From positions 18,397 to 82,396 of the forward strand of contig SPQJ01000016.1 in the NCBI GenBank assembly GCA_004570425.1: a stretch of DNA of 64,000 bases, given 5' to 3'. Position numbers and translations under genes: made by a program. Source of the DNA: Bacillus sp. AZ43. GTDB taxonomy: Bacteria > Actinomycetota > Actinomycetes > Mycobacteriales > Geodermatophilaceae. Shown piece after piece: positions 27,747 to 37,228 of this stretch. Under the pieces are notes generated by a model that had not been told where the DNA came from, searched no databases, and saw only the letters and a list, made by a program, of their open reading frames with translations. The stretch's first letter is position 1, and every line of letters starts with the position of its first letter.

Positions 27747-29054
27747 CTAGGACGGGACGGTCTCCAGCACGGGCTCGCCGCGGGACAGCGCCCATGCCTC
27801 CTGCGGCAGCGCCTGCCGCACCTGCTCGTGGTGCGCCTTGGCGCGCTGGAGCGCCTCCCGGGGGGAGAGCGGCTCGCAGATCTCACCGCCGCGGACCAGC
27901 GGCACCACGAGGTCGCGGTCGCCGTCCCGGTCGAGGACGGCGTCGCTGCTGACCACCTCGGCGGTGGCGATGCCGTCGGCGTCGTGCCGGCGGACGGCGT
28001 GCTTCCGGCCGCCCACCGAGCGCTTGCCCTCCGACTTCTTGGCGACCGGCACGCCGTCGCGCTCGACCAGCTTGTAGACCATCCCGACCGTCGGCGCGCC
28101 GGAGCCGGTGACCAGCGAGGTGCCCACGCCGTAGCCGTCGACCGGCGCGGCCATGAGCCCCGAGATGGCGTACTCGTCGAGGTCGCTGGTGACGATGATC
28201 CGGGTCCTGGTCGCGCCGAGGGAGTCCAGCAGCTCGCGGGCGTGGGCGGCGAGCGTGGGCAGGTCGCCGGAGTCGAGGCGGATGCCGCCCAGCTCCGGGC
28301 CGGCGATCTCGACGGCGTTGCGGATGCCCTGGTCGACGTCGTAGGTGTCGACCAGCAGCGTCGTGCCGGGGCCGAGGGCGTCCACCTGAGCCCGGAAGGC
28401 CGACCGCTCGTCGTCGTGCAGCAGGGTGAAGGCGTGCGCGCTCGTGCCCGTCGTCGGGACGCCGTAGCGCCGGCCGGCCTCCAGGTTGGAGCTGGAGGCG
28501 AACCCCACCATGTGCGCGGCCCGCGCGGCCGCGACGGCGGCCTCCTCGTGGGTGCGCCGCGAGCCCATCTCGATGCACGGGCGCTCGCAGGCCGCGGCCA
28601 CCATGCGCGCGGCGGCCGAGGCGATCGCGCTGTCGTGGTTGAGCACCGACAGGGCGAGGGTCTCCAGCAGCACTCCCTCGGCGAACGGCGCCCGGACGGT
28701 GAGGACAGGGGAGCCGGGGAAGTACAGGTCACCCTCCGCGTAGCCCTCGATGTCGCCGGAGAAGCGGAAGCCGGCCAGCCAGTCGAGCAGCCGCTCGTCG
28801 GTCAGCCCCTGGTCGCGCAGCGCCGCGATCTCGTCGTCGCCGAAGCGGAAGTGGGGGAGCGCCTCCAGCAGCCGGCCGGTGCCGGCGAGGACGCCGTACC
28901 GCCGTCCGTGCGGGAGCCGGCGCGCGAACACCTCGAAGACGCAGTCGCGGTCGGCGGTGCCGTCCGCGAGCGCGGCCGCCACCATCGTCAGCTCGTACCG
29001 GTCGGTGAAGAGCGCGGGGGCGGGAGGAGGGGTCAGTCCGGTGTCCACAGCCAC
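27747..29054 (-). CDS. pncB: Nicotinate phosphoribosyltransferase
   Basis: 435 residues. FTDRYELTMVAAAL at the start, EMGSRRTHEEAAVAAARAA with the catalytic His region, GIRLDSGDLPTLAAHARELLD binding PRPP phosphate, and VTSDLDEYAI, GVGTSLVTGSGAPTVGMVYKLVE at the end. Converts nicotinate and PRPP to NaMN with ATP hydrolysis. GTG start at 29054. Upstream partner of pncA and divergent from clpS, the same arrangement as Rv1330c and Rv1331 in M. tuberculosis. Confidence 0.95.
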   Translation of the reverse strand: MAVDTGLTPPPAPALFTDRYELTMVAAALADGTADRDCVFEVFARRLPHGRRYGVLAGTGRLLEALPHFRFGDDEIAALRDQGLTDERLLDWLAGFRFSGDIEGYAEGDLYFPGSPVLTVRAPFAEGVLLETLALSVLNHDSAIASAAARMVAAACERPCIEMGSRRTHEEAAVAAARAAHMVGFASSSNLEAGRRYGVPTTGTSAHAFTLLHDDERSAFRAQVDALGPGTTLLVDTYDVDQGIRNAVEIAGPELGGIRLDSGDLPTLAAHARELLDSLGATRTRIIVTSDLDEYAISGLMAAPVDGYGVGTSLVTGSGAPTVGMVYKLVERDGVPVAKKSEGKRSVGGRKHAVRRHDADGIATAEVVSSDAVLDRDGDRDLVVPLVRGGEICEPLSPREALQRAKAHHEQVRQALPQEAWALSRGEPVLETVPS

Positions 29055-29101
29055 GAAGGGGGAGCGTAGGCGGGAGGTGGGAACCGGGCAGGTCGGCGTC
29101 C

Positions 29102-29113
29102 TAAGGTGGTGCC
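29102..29113 (+). promoter_or_regulatory. Leaderless promoter of clpS
   Basis: TAAGGT at 29102-29107, six bases, then GTG at 29114. The consensus -10 spacing puts the transcript start at the first codon. Confidence 0.55.
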
Positions 29114-29410
29114 GTGGCCGGACCGCTCGCCCCGACTCGGACTCCCGAGACGACCGACGAGGAACGCGGCGACCTCGACCGGCCCTGGGTGACCATCGTC
29201 TGGAACGACCCGGTCAACCTCATGAACTACGTGACCTTCGTGCTCCAGGAGCTGTTCGGCTACGACGAGCCGACCGCGACGACGCTGATGCTGCAGGTGC
29301 ACAACGACGGCAAGGCGATCGTCAGCTCCGGCCCTCGTGAGCGCATGGAGCACGACACCAACCGGCTGCACGCCTACGGGCTGTGGGCCACGTTCCAGAA
29401 GGACGCATGA
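29114..29410 (+). CDS. clpS: ATP-dependent Clp protease adaptor ClpS
   Basis: 98 residues. [17 protein letters not shown] carries the N-degron pocket residues (Asn-Asp and Met), and [23 protein letters not shown] the hydrophobic pocket and His. A short disordered head precedes the domain, as needed for ClpC1/ClpA engagement. Delivers N-end rule substrates to the Clp protease. Its TGA overlaps the ATG of the DUF2017 gene. Confidence 0.95.
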   Translation: MAGPLAPTRTPETTDEERGDLDRPWVTIVWNDPVNLMNYVTFVLQELFGYDEPTATTLMLQVHNDGKAIVSSGPRERMEHDTNRLHAYGLWATFQKDA

Positions 29411-29907
29411 AGCCCTTCCGCGCCGCCCGTGGGGGTGCTGTCGTCGCGCGCCTGGAGCCGGCCGAGGCGGGCATCGTCGGGCTGCTCCTCGACCAGCTCG
29501 AGCAGCTGCTCGACGCCGACGCCGACGACGTGCGCGGTGACCCGGTGATGGAGCGGCTGCTGCCCGACGGCCACCGGGGCGACCCCGAGCTGGCCGCCGA
29601 CTACCGCGAGCTGACCGAGGAGTCGTTGCGCAGCGGCAAGGCCGCCGACCTCGCGAGCGTCCGGGCCACGCTCCCCGACGGCGGGGGCGAGGTGCGCCTC
29701 GACGCCGAGCAGGCCGCGGCCTGGTTGCGCAGCACGAACGACCTGCGGCTGGCGCTGGGCACGCGCCTGGACATCACCGAGGACACCGAGCCCCCGGAGG
29801 AGATCGCCTCCGACGAGGACCAGCAGCTGGCCGTGTACTACTGGCTCACCGCGCTGCAGGGCTCACTCGTCGACGCGCTGGTCGACGCGCGCGCCGGCCG
29901 AAGCTGA
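29407..29907 (+). CDS. DUF2017 domain-containing protein
   Basis: 166 residues, ATG at 29407 overlapping the clpS stop. [38 protein letters not shown] and [36 protein letters not shown] are the conserved blocks of the DUF2017 family, which always follows clpS in actinobacteria (Rv1332 in M. tuberculosis). Function unknown; suspected to help ClpS or act as a regulator. The last 62 bases overlap a convergent membrane protein gene. Confidence 0.9.
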   Translation: MKPFRAARGGAVVARLEPAEAGIVGLLLDQLEQLLDADADDVRGDPVMERLLPDGHRGDPELAADYRELTEESLRSGKAADLASVRATLPDGGGEVRLDAEQAAAWLRSTNDLRLALGTRLDITEDTEPPEEIASDEDQQLAVYYWLTALQGSLVDALVDARAGRS

Positions 29908-30199
29908 GGACGACGACCAGCGCGAACAGGACGTCGAGACCGAAGAGCACGTAGACCATGCCGTGCAGCTCGACGCCCACGACCGCGGCCCCGATCGCCG
30001 AGACCAGGACGACTGCCGACAGCGCGAGGATCAGCAGGAGCAGGAGCCCGCGCAGCACCACGACCAGCACGTGCGACAGGCGGTCGGTGGGCTCGTCGGG
30101 GCTGTACCCCGGCTGCTTCAGCAGGCCCCGGGCACCCAGGGCGAGGGCGGGGAGGGGGAACAGGAGCACCCCCGCCGCCACCAGAAGCTTCACCAACAC
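29846..30199 (-). CDS. Small membrane protein, unknown function
   Basis: 117 residues from the GTG at 30199. Three hydrophobic segments: LVAAGVLLFPLPALALGA, VLVVVLRGLLLLLILALSAVVLVSAIGAAVVG, and [20 protein letters not shown]. Basic C-terminal tail [16 protein letters not shown], produced antisense to the end of DUF2017. TACGGT lies seven bases before the GTG, a leaderless-style start; this rules out the longer frame, which would translate through the palindromic repeat. No homologue recognised. The 62-base convergent overlap with DUF2017 is unusual. Confidence 0.6.
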   Translation of the reverse strand: MLVKLLVAAGVLLFPLPALALGARGLLKQPGYSPDEPTDRLSHVLVVVLRGLLLLLILALSAVVLVSAIGAAVVGVELHGMVYVLFGLDVLFALVVVLSFGRRARRPARRRVSPAAR

Positions 30200-30220
30200 G
30201 TAACAGACCGTATCGGAGAA

Positions 30221-30274
30221 GGACCCCCTGCCCCCCACCCCTCGCACCCTCGGGGCGGGACCCTGCAGGGGGCC
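30221..30274. repeat. Intergenic palindromic repeat, copy 2
   Basis: Outer stem CCCCCTGC/GCAGGGGG and core CTCGCACCCTCGGGGCGGG, close to copies 1 and 3. It lies between divergent genes, so a terminator role does not fit here; it would overlap the -35 regions of both promoters. Confidence 0.75.
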
Positions 30275-30287
30275 ACCCGCGCCCGCA

Positions 30288-30299
30288 TAGACTGGCGGC
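30288..30299 (+). promoter_or_regulatory. Leaderless promoter of the mec-cysO-cysM cluster
   Basis: TAGACT at 30288-30293, six bases, then GTG at 30300. Sits directly after palindromic repeat copy 2. Confidence 0.55.
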
Positions 30300-30785
30300 G
30301 TGCTGCGCATCGACCGCGCGACCTACGACGCCATCGTGGCCCACGCCCGGGAGGACCACCCGGACGAGGCCTGTGGCGTCGTCGCGGGTCCCGAGGGCAG
30401 CGACCGGCCCGAGCGCTTCATCCCGATGCTCAACGCCGCGCGGTCGCCCACGTTCTACGAGTTCGACTCCGGCGACCTGCTGCGGCTGTACCGGGAGATG
30501 GACGACCGCGACGAGTGGCCGGTCGTCGTCTACCACTCGCACACCGCGACCGAGGCCTACCCGTCGCGCACCGACATCGGCTACGCGTCGGGCCCGGCGG
30601 CCGACCCCCGCACGCACTACGTGCTCGTCTCGACGCGCCACCACGAGAAGCAGACCGGCCTGGTCGACGACGAGGTCGAGTTCCGGAGCTTCCGGATCGT
30701 GGACGGGCAGGTGACCGAGGAGGACGTCGAGGTCGTCGAGTCCTACCTCTTCGGCCACACGCCGACGACCGTCGTCTACGACTGA
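30300..30785 (+). CDS. mec: CysO-cysteine peptidase Mec (JAMM/MPN+ family)
   Basis: 161 residues. The JAMM zinc site is complete: E23 (DEACGVV), H79 and H81 (VVYHSHTATEAYPSRTDI), and D92. In M. tuberculosis Mec (Rv1334) releases cysteine from the CysO-Cys thiocarboxylate adduct. The next two genes are cysO and cysM, in the same order, so this assignment is secure. Cytosolic. GTG start at 30300. Confidence 0.93.
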   Translation: MLRIDRATYDAIVAHAREDHPDEACGVVAGPEGSDRPERFIPMLNAARSPTFYEFDSGDLLRLYREMDDRDEWPVVVYHSHTATEAYPSRTDIGYASGPAADPRTHYVLVSTRHHEKQTGLVDDEVEFRSFRIVDGQVTEEDVEVVESYLFGHTPTTVVYD

Positions 30786-30907
30786 CGCGTGATAGCTGCC
30801 GCGGGCCGGAATCGGCCGCGCGGCGCGGGCGTTGGCCCGTCCAGACGCACGAACGCTGCCGTATCGCGGCGCCCCGACATCCCAGCTCGCAAGGAGATCC
30901 GCACGCC

Positions 30908-31183
30908 ATGGCCATCGAGGTCCGTATCCCGACCATCCTTCGCACCCACACCGGCGGCAACAAGACCGTCGAGGGCAGCGGGGACACGCTCGCCGCGCTC
31001 GTCGACGACCTCGACGCCAAGCACCCCGGTCTGAAGAACCGCCTCGTCACCGACGAGGGCAAGCTGCACCGCTTCGTCAACGTCTACGTCAACGACGAGG
31101 ACGTGCGCTTCACCGGTGCGCTCGACACCCAGGTCAAGGACGGCGACTCGGTGACGATCCTCCCGGCGGTCGCGGGCGGCTGA
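30908..31183 (+). CDS. cysO: Sulfur carrier protein CysO (MoaD/ThiS-like)
   Basis: 91 residues, beta-grasp fold, ending AVAGG. The C-terminal di-Gly is the site that becomes a thiocarboxylate after adenylation by a MoeB-type enzyme. IPTILRTHTGGNKTVEG and FVNVYVNDEDVRF match mycobacterial CysO. Supplies sulfide to CysM for cysteine synthesis that resists oxidation. 122 bases separate it from mec; that gap holds AAGGAG eight or nine bases before the ATG. No MoeB is in the window. Confidence 0.94.
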   Translation: MAIEVRIPTILRTHTGGNKTVEGSGDTLAALVDDLDAKHPGLKNRLVTDEGKLHRFVNVYVNDEDVRFTGALDTQVKDGDSVTILPAVAGG

Positions 31184-31202
31184 CCGCCGACCGGTTCCCT
31201 GA

Positions 31203-32168
<966 letters not shown>

Positions 32169-32173
32169 AGCGA

Positions 32174-32229
32174 AGACCCCCTCGCCCCCCGCCACTCGCA
32201 CGCTCGCCGCGGGCCCCTGCGAGGGGGCC
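32174..32229. repeat. Intergenic palindromic repeat, copy 3
   Basis: Outer stem CCCCCTCGC/GCGAGGGGG and core GCCACTCGCACGCTCG. The stem differs from copies 1 and 2 but both arms change together, so pairing is kept. It lies five bases after cysM and 44 before the next gene on the same strand. Confidence 0.75.
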
Positions 32230-32273
32230 GCTAACCTGGCTCGCGCCATGACGATGCGACGGGGGGAAGCGGC

Positions 32274-33014
32274 GTGAAGCTCACCGTCGTCGGCTGCGCG
32301 GGCAGCGCGCCGGGTCCGCGGTCGGCCGCCTCCTGCTACCTGGTGGAGCACGACGGCTTCCGGCTGGTCCTCGATCTCGGCAACGGCGCGTTCGGGCCGC
32401 TGCAGACCCACACCGACCCGGGCGCCGTCGACGCGGTGTTCCTGTCGCACCTGCACGCCGACCATTGCCTCGACGTGGCGCCCTTCGTCGTCTGGCACCG
32501 GTACTCCGGCCGCTCGTCGAAGCAACGGGTTCCCCTGTACGCGCCGGTCGCCGCCGAGCGGCGGCTGGCGCTGGCCTACGACAACGACGGCGAGGGGCTG
32601 ACCGACGTCTTCGACTTCGTGCCCGTCGGGCCCGGCTCGTTCACACTCGGCCCGTTCGAGGTGACGCTGGCGCGCACCGCGCACCCCATCGAGTGCTACG
32701 CGATCCGGCTCGCGGTCGACGGCCGGTCGCTGGTCTACACCGGCGACACGGGGCCGTGCGACCGCGTCGTCGAGCTGGCGCGCGGCGCCGACGTGCTGCT
32801 CGCGGAGGCCGCGCACCCGCCGGGCCCCGGTCTGCCGGGCGGCCTGCACCTCACCGGGCGCGAGGCGGGGGAGCACGCCGCGGCCGCCGGTGTCGGCCGG
32901 CTGCTGCTCACCCACATCCCGGCCTGGGTGGACGAGATCGGCCAGCTGTTCGCCGCCAGCGCCGTGTTCTCCGAGACCGAGCTCGTGCGCACCGGCGCCA
33001 CGTACGAGATCTGA
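32274..33014 (+). CDS. Metallo-beta-lactamase fold hydrolase, Rv1339-type
   Basis: 246 residues. LTVVGCAGSAPGPRSAASCYL opens the fold; HLHADHCLDV is the zinc motif (HxHxDH); ARTAHPIECYA, VYTGDTGPCDRV and LLLTHIPAW supply the other ligands. Position after cysM matches Rv1339 of M. tuberculosis, reported to be an atypical class II cAMP phosphodiesterase, so that activity is likely here. The two genes found between them in Mtb (rhomboid protein and murI) are missing. GTG start at 32274 after GGGGGGAAG. Confidence 0.88.
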   Translation: MKLTVVGCAGSAPGPRSAASCYLVEHDGFRLVLDLGNGAFGPLQTHTDPGAVDAVFLSHLHADHCLDVAPFVVWHRYSGRSSKQRVPLYAPVAAERRLALAYDNDGEGLTDVFDFVPVGPGSFTLGPFEVTLARTAHPIECYAIRLAVDGRSLVYTGDTGPCDRVVELARGADVLLAEAAHPPGPGLPGGLHLTGREAGEHAAAAGVGRLLLTHIPAWVDEIGQLFAASAVFSETELVRTGATYEI

Positions 33015-33019
33015 GAGCC

Positions 33020-33970
33020 ATGGCTGACGAGGAGCGCGACGGCGTCGCCCTGAGCAGCCTGGACGCGCCGCTGGGCGACGGGCTCGAGGTGACCAAGCGG
33101 GCCCTCGTCGACTACGCCGATGCCGTCGCCGACCGGCTGGTGCCGCAGCTGGCCGGGCGACCGCTGTCGGTCAAGCGCGTCCGGCCCGGGCAGGCGCCGT
33201 TCATGCAGCGCAACGTCAGCAAGGGTGCGCCCGACTGGGTGCGCACCGCGCCGATGTGGTCGGAGGGCTCGCACCGCGAGATCCACCAGGTGCTCTGCGA
33301 CGACCGGCGCACGCTGCTGTGGCTGGCCAACCAGCGGGCGGTGGAGCTGCACGTGCCGTTCTTCCGCGTCGGCGAACCGGAGCCGACCGGACTGGTGCTC
33401 GACCTGGACCCGCCCGAGGGGGCCGACTTCGCCGTCGTCGTGGCCGCGGCCCGGCTGGTCCGGCGGGCGCTCGACGAGTCGGGGCTCGCCGGCGCGGTGA
33501 AGACGAGCGGATCGAAGGGGCTGCACGTCGTCGTCCCGGTGCAGGGTTCCTCGTTCGAGGACGTCGCGGCCGCCACCCGGGCGCTGGCCGCCCGCACCGC
33601 ACGGCTCGACCCGGAGCTGGCCACCACCGCCTACCTGCTGCAGGACCGCGGCGGCCGGGTGTTCGTCGACTCGACCCGGTCGGGCCAGGGCACGATCGTG
33701 GCCGCCTACAGCCCGCGCATCCGCCCCGGGCTGCCCGTCTCCTTCCCGGTGGGATGGGAGGACCTGGACGACGTCCGGCCCGGGGACTTCACCGTGACGA
33801 CGGCGCCGGGGCTGCTGGGTGGCCGCGACCCGTGGGCGGAGGCGTTGCCCGAGCCGCAGGAGCTGCCCGCCGACCTGGTCGCCGAGGGCCACACGATCCC
33901 GGTCGCCCGGGTCGCGGCGATGCACGAGGGCAAGCGCCGGAAGCGGGCCGCCGAGGCCGGCGGAGCCTGA
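33020..33970 (+). CDS. LigD-type polymerase/primase domain protein (NHEJ)
   Basis: 316 residues, single polymerase domain (PolDom), no ligase or nuclease part. LVLDLDPPEGADF has the catalytic Asp pair; KTSGSKGLHVVVPVQ and DRGGRVFVDSTRSGQGTIVAAYSPR are other conserved blocks. Acts in end-joining repair by adding nucleotides, often ribonucleotides, at breaks. It starts five bases after the MBL gene and is not part of the Mtb order, so it was probably inserted in this lineage. Ku and a ligase are not in the window. The family is often annotated as non-homologous end-joining DNA ligase. Confidence 0.9.
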   Translation: MADEERDGVALSSLDAPLGDGLEVTKRALVDYADAVADRLVPQLAGRPLSVKRVRPGQAPFMQRNVSKGAPDWVRTAPMWSEGSHREIHQVLCDDRRTLLWLANQRAVELHVPFFRVGEPEPTGLVLDLDPPEGADFAVVVAAARLVRRALDESGLAGAVKTSGSKGLHVVVPVQGSSFEDVAAATRALAARTARLDPELATTAYLLQDRGGRVFVDSTRSGQGTIVAAYSPRIRPGLPVSFPVGWEDLDDVRPGDFTVTTAPGLLGGRDPWAEALPEPQELPADLVAEGHTIPVARVAAMHEGKRRKRAAEAGGA

Positions 33971-34052
33971 CCGTCGTCCCCAGGCCGGAGCCCGGTCCAC
34001 AGATCCGCCGGACGGTCGCTGTTCCGTCGGTGCCTCGGCGCACGCTCCGTGC

Positions 34053-34538
34053 ATGACGCAGGATCCGCAGACCATCGCCTGGCTGGACCAGGAGGACGCC
34101 CGGCTCGCCCAGGTGGTGCGCCGGCATCGCTGGGCCGTCCAGCACGTCGCCGCAGGGGAGGGGAGCGGCGAGCCCTCGTTCGCCTACACGGTGGGGCTCT
34201 TCGGCCTGGGCCACCCCGAGCTCGTCGTGGTCGGCGTCGACCACGAGCTGGCCTGCGGCGTCCTGAACGAGGTCGCGGCCATGGTGCTCGACGGGCGCGA
34301 CCTCGTGGCCGGTGAGGTGATCCGCGACGACGACGGCACGCCGGTGCTCGCGGTGGAGCACCTGCCCAATCCCGGCGAGGTGCTCTTCTCGGCCAACCGC
34401 TTCTACCTGCGCCCCGACGAGTTCTCCGTGCCCGCCTACCAGCTCACCTGGGCGCTGCCGGGCGGCATCTTTCCCTGGGACGACGACTACCCGTGCGACG
34501 ACGACTGCCAGCCGCGGCCGGGCACGTGGCGCGCCTGA
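34053..34538 (+). CDS. DUF4262 domain-containing protein
   Basis: 161 residues. AVQHVAAGEGSGEPSFAYTVGLFGLGHPELVVVGV is the start of the DUF4262 fold; EVLFSANRFYLRP and PAYQLTWALPGGIFPWD the end. Acidic C-terminus with two Cys (YPCDDDCQP). The family is cytosolic, of unknown role, and sometimes encoded near toxins or immunity genes; no such context here. ATG at 34053 with CACGCT six bases upstream. Convergent with bcp. Confidence 0.82.
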   Translation: MTQDPQTIAWLDQEDARLAQVVRRHRWAVQHVAAGEGSGEPSFAYTVGLFGLGHPELVVVGVDHELACGVLNEVAAMVLDGRDLVAGEVIRDDDGTPVLAVEHLPNPGEVLFSANRFYLRPDEFSVPAYQLTWALPGGIFPWDDDYPCDDDCQPRPGTWRA

Positions 34539-34555
34539 CCGGGTGGTCCCTGCCC

Positions 34556-35044
34556 TCAGTCGATCCCGAGGTCGCGCATCAGCTTGGCGACGTGGCCCGT
34601 GGCCTTGACGTTGTAGGAGGCCTTCTCGATCCGGCCCTCGGCGTCGACGATGAAGGTCGAGCGGATCACGCCGACGACCTCCTTGCCGTAGAGCTTCTTC
34701 GGTCCGTAGGCGCCGTACGCGCTCAGCACCGCCTTGTCCGGGTCGGAGACGAGGGTGATGCCGAGGTCCTCCTTCTCCCGGAAGCGGAGCAGCTTCTCCG
34801 GCGGGTCGGGGGAGATGCCGATGATGTCCAGCCCCGCCTCGGCGAGGTGGCCGGCCGAGGCGGTGAAGTCGACGGCCTGGGTGGTGCAGCCCGGCGTCAT
34901 CGCGGCGGGGTAGCAGTAGACGATGACCCGGCGGCCGCGGTAGTCGGCCAGCGACACCGGCCTGCCGTCGGCGTCGGGGAGCGTGAAGTCCGGGGCCGGG
35001 TCGCCGGGGGACAGGCGGACGGGTGCCGTGGCGGTCTCGCTCAT
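34556..35044 (-). CDS. bcp: Thioredoxin-dependent thiol peroxidase (Bcp/PrxQ)
   Basis: 162 residues. [24 protein letters not shown] and [16 protein letters not shown] are PrxQ blocks; C53 in PGCTTQ is the peroxidatic Cys. The resolving Cys that E. coli Bcp has five residues later is Val58 here, so this is a one-Cys type or uses another partner (Cys44 precedes it). Reduces peroxides in the cytosol. ATG at 35044 preferred over 35053 for its AGGA spacing. Confidence 0.92.
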   Translation of the reverse strand: MSETATAPVRLSPGDPAPDFTLPDADGRPVSLADYRGRRVIVYCYPAAMTPGCTTQAVDFTASAGHLAEAGLDIIGISPDPPEKLLRFREKEDLGITLVSDPDKAVLSAYGAYGPKKLYGKEVVGVIRSTFIVDAEGRIEKASYNVKATGHVAKLMRDLGID

Positions 35045-35090
35045 GCCGAGCATCCTGCCGTGCCCGGGTGGCCGCGCGGCAGGGGGGCGG

Positions 35091-35495
35091 TCAGCCGGCG
35101 AGGAAGGAGAACCGCACGTGCCGGGTGTGGTTGTCCACGTTGGTGTCGACCAGGCAGATGCGCTGCCAGGTGCCCAGCTGCATGAGCCCCTCGAGCACGG
35201 GCACCGTCGCGTGCGGCGGCACGAACGCCGGCAGCACGTGGTCGCGGCCGTGGCCGGAGCTCCCGTGCCGGTGGCGCCACCGGTCGTCGCGGGGCAGCAG
35301 CTCGTCGAGCTGGGCCAGCAGGTCGTCGTCGCTGCCCGACCCGGTCTCCAGGATCGCGATGCCGGCGGTCGCGTGCGGGACGAAGACCTGCAGCAGCCCG
35401 TCGGCCTCCTGCTTCACGAACTCGGCGCACTCGTCGGTCAGGTCGACGACCACCGGGACGCCGCCGGTCCGGACGGCACGCAGCTCCGATCGCAT
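35091..35495 (-). CDS. YjbQ family protein (UPF0047)
   Basis: 134 residues. [35 protein letters not shown], and [28 protein letters not shown] are the conserved His-rich blocks of the YjbQ trimeric fold. Members have low thiamine-phosphate synthase activity in vitro, hence the name secondary thiamine-phosphate synthase; true role unknown. ATG at 35495. Divergent from rph, 76 bases away. Confidence 0.9.
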   Translation of the reverse strand: MRSELRAVRTGGVPVVVDLTDECAEFVKQEADGLLQVFVPHATAGIAILETGSGSDDDLLAQLDELLPRDDRWRHRHGSSGHGRDHVLPAFVPPHATVPVLEGLMQLGTWQRICLVDTNVDNHTRHVRFSFLAG

Positions 35496-35571
35496 GAGTG
35501 GATCTTGGCCGCCCCGGCCCCGCCCCGCACGGCGGCGGGCCGCGGGTCGGCGCCAACTACCCTGGTTCCCC

Positions 35572-36294
35572 GTGACCCGCCCCGACGGCCGTGCGGCCGA
35601 CCAGCTCCGTCCGGTGACCATCACCCGCAACTGGCTCGACCACGCGGAAGGCTCCGTGCTCGTCGAGTTCGGCCGCACCCGCGTCCTCTGCGCGGCCAGC
35701 GTCACCGAGGGTGTGCCCCGCTGGCGCAAGGGCTCGGGCCTCGGCTGGGTCACCGCCGAGTACTCGATGCTGCCGCGCGCCACGCACACCCGCAGCGACC
35801 GCGAGTCGGTGAAGGGGAAGATCGGCGGCCGCACCCACGAGATCAGCCGGCTGATCGGCCGCTCGCTGCGCGCCGCGATCGACCTGGGCGCGCTGGGGGA
35901 GAACAGCATCGCCATCGACTGCGACGTCCTGCAGGCCGACGGCGGCACCCGGACGGCCGCGATCACCGGCGCCTACGTGGCGCTGGCCGATGCCGTGTCC
36001 TGGCTCGGCGAGCGCAAGAAGCTGGCCAAGCCGACCGCCATCGTGCAGTCGGTCGCCGCGGTGAGCGTCGGCGTCATCGACGGCGAGCCGCGCCTGGACC
36101 TCGCCTACGAGGAGGACGTGCGGGCCGGCACCGACATGAACGTCGTCTGCACCGGCGACGGCGACTTCGTCGAGGTGCAGGGCACCGCCGAGGGCGCGGT
36201 CTTCGACCGGAAGACCCTCGACGCGCTGCTCGACCTCGCCGTCGCCGGGTGCGGCGAGCTGGGCCGGCTGCAGGCCGACGCGCTGGCCCGATGA
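35572..36294 (+). CDS. rph: Ribonuclease PH
   Basis: 240 residues. [56 protein letters not shown] and [19 protein letters not shown] are standard RNase PH blocks, including the phosphate-binding Arg. Trims tRNA 3' ends by phosphorolysis. GTG at 35572 with TACCCT eight bases upstream, a leaderless-style start. ATGA overlap with rdgB, as for Rv1340-Rv1341. Confidence 0.96.
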   Translation: MTRPDGRAADQLRPVTITRNWLDHAEGSVLVEFGRTRVLCAASVTEGVPRWRKGSGLGWVTAEYSMLPRATHTRSDRESVKGKIGGRTHEISRLIGRSLRAAIDLGALGENSIAIDCDVLQADGGTRTAAITGAYVALADAVSWLGERKKLAKPTAIVQSVAAVSVGVIDGEPRLDLAYEEDVRAGTDMNVVCTGDGDFVEVQGTAEGAVFDRKTLDALLDLAVAGCGELGRLQADALAR

Positions 36295-36899
36295 CCCGCC
36301 TCCTGCTGGCCACCCGCAACGCGGGCAAGCTCGCCGAGCTGCAGCGGCTGCTGGAGACCGCCGTCCCCGGGGTCGAGGTGATCGGCCTGCGCGACGTGCC
36401 GGAGTACCCGGAGGCGCCCGAGACCGGCGCGACCTTCGAGGAGAACGCGCTGCTCAAGGCGCGCGAGGCGGTGCGCCACACCGGCCTGCCCGCGGTGGCC
36501 GACGACTCCGGACTCGCCGTCGACGCGCTCAACGGGATGCCGGGCGTGCTCTCCGCGCGCTGGTCGGGCCGGCACGGCGACGACGACGCCAACACCGCCC
36601 TGCTGCTGGGCCAGGTCGCCGACGTGCCCGACGAGCGCCGCGGCGCGGCCTTCGTCTGCGCGGCCGCGCTGGTCACACCCGACGGCACCGAGCGGGTCAT
36701 CGAGCGCCGGTGGCGGGGCCGGGTGATCCGCGAGAAGCGGGGCACGAACGGCTTCGGCTACGACCCGGTCTTCGTGCCGGAGGGGCTGGAGGCCACCTCG
36801 GCGGAGCTGGCGCCCGAGGAGAAGGACGCGCGCAGCCACCGCGGCCAGGCGTTCGCCGCGCTGGTCCCCGTGCTCGCCGAGGTCCTGGGCGGTCGCTGA
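36291..36899 (+). CDS. rdgB: XTP/dITP diphosphatase (RdgB/HAM1)
   Basis: 202 residues. [54 protein letters not shown], and [12 protein letters not shown] form the complete HAM1 active site. Removes non-canonical purine triphosphates (ITP, XTP). ATG overlaps the rph stop, so the two are co-translated. Confidence 0.96.
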   Translation: MTRLLLATRNAGKLAELQRLLETAVPGVEVIGLRDVPEYPEAPETGATFEENALLKAREAVRHTGLPAVADDSGLAVDALNGMPGVLSARWSGRHGDDDANTALLLGQVADVPDERRGAAFVCAAALVTPDGTERVIERRWRGRVIREKRGTNGFGYDPVFVPEGLEATSAELAPEEKDARSHRGQAFAALVPVLAEVLGGR

Positions 36900-36902
36900 C
36901 CG

Positions 36903-37157
36903 TCAGCCGACGGCGACGAAGCCGAGCCAGTCGAGCGGGTCCTCGTCGCGCAGCGCGTCGAACCACTGGCGGCTCCACTCCGGCTCGGCGTGGCGGCCGG
37001 GCCGGTCGAGATCCGCGGCCACGACCACGCCCTCGACGCTCTCGGGCGCGCGGTGCCGGCCCCCCGTCGGTACCTGCTGGGCCGGGGGACGCGTCACGAC
37101 GGCGGCGCGGGCGATCGCCGCGGGCAGCCAGGTGGCCGTGGAAGCGGGGCTCGTCAT
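36903..37157 (-). CDS. Small hypothetical protein
   Basis: 84 residues, ATG at 37157 without a clear ribosome site. Starts with Ala/Thr-rich sequence, then GVVVAADLDRPGRHAEPEWSR and an acidic end (ALRDEDPLDWLGFVAVG). No motif recognised. Codon third positions fit the genome, and it fills the gap between rdgB and the methyltransferase, but existence as a real gene is uncertain. Confidence 0.4.
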   Translation of the reverse strand: MTSPASTATWLPAAIARAAVVTRPPAQQVPTGGRHRAPESVEGVVVAADLDRPGRHAEPEWSRQWFDALRDEDPLDWLGFVAVG

Positions 37158-37228
37158 GCCGTCCAGTTCGGTCGCGGAACCGGTCCGCACCAGGCGGGCT
37201 GCCGGCGAGCCACCCCGAGGGGTGAGGG

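Noticed and set aside
32248..32277. Nine-codon upstream ORF overlapping the MBL start (ATGACGATGCG...GTGA)
   Set aside because: No ribosome site and no attenuator structure beyond repeat copy 3; probably chance.
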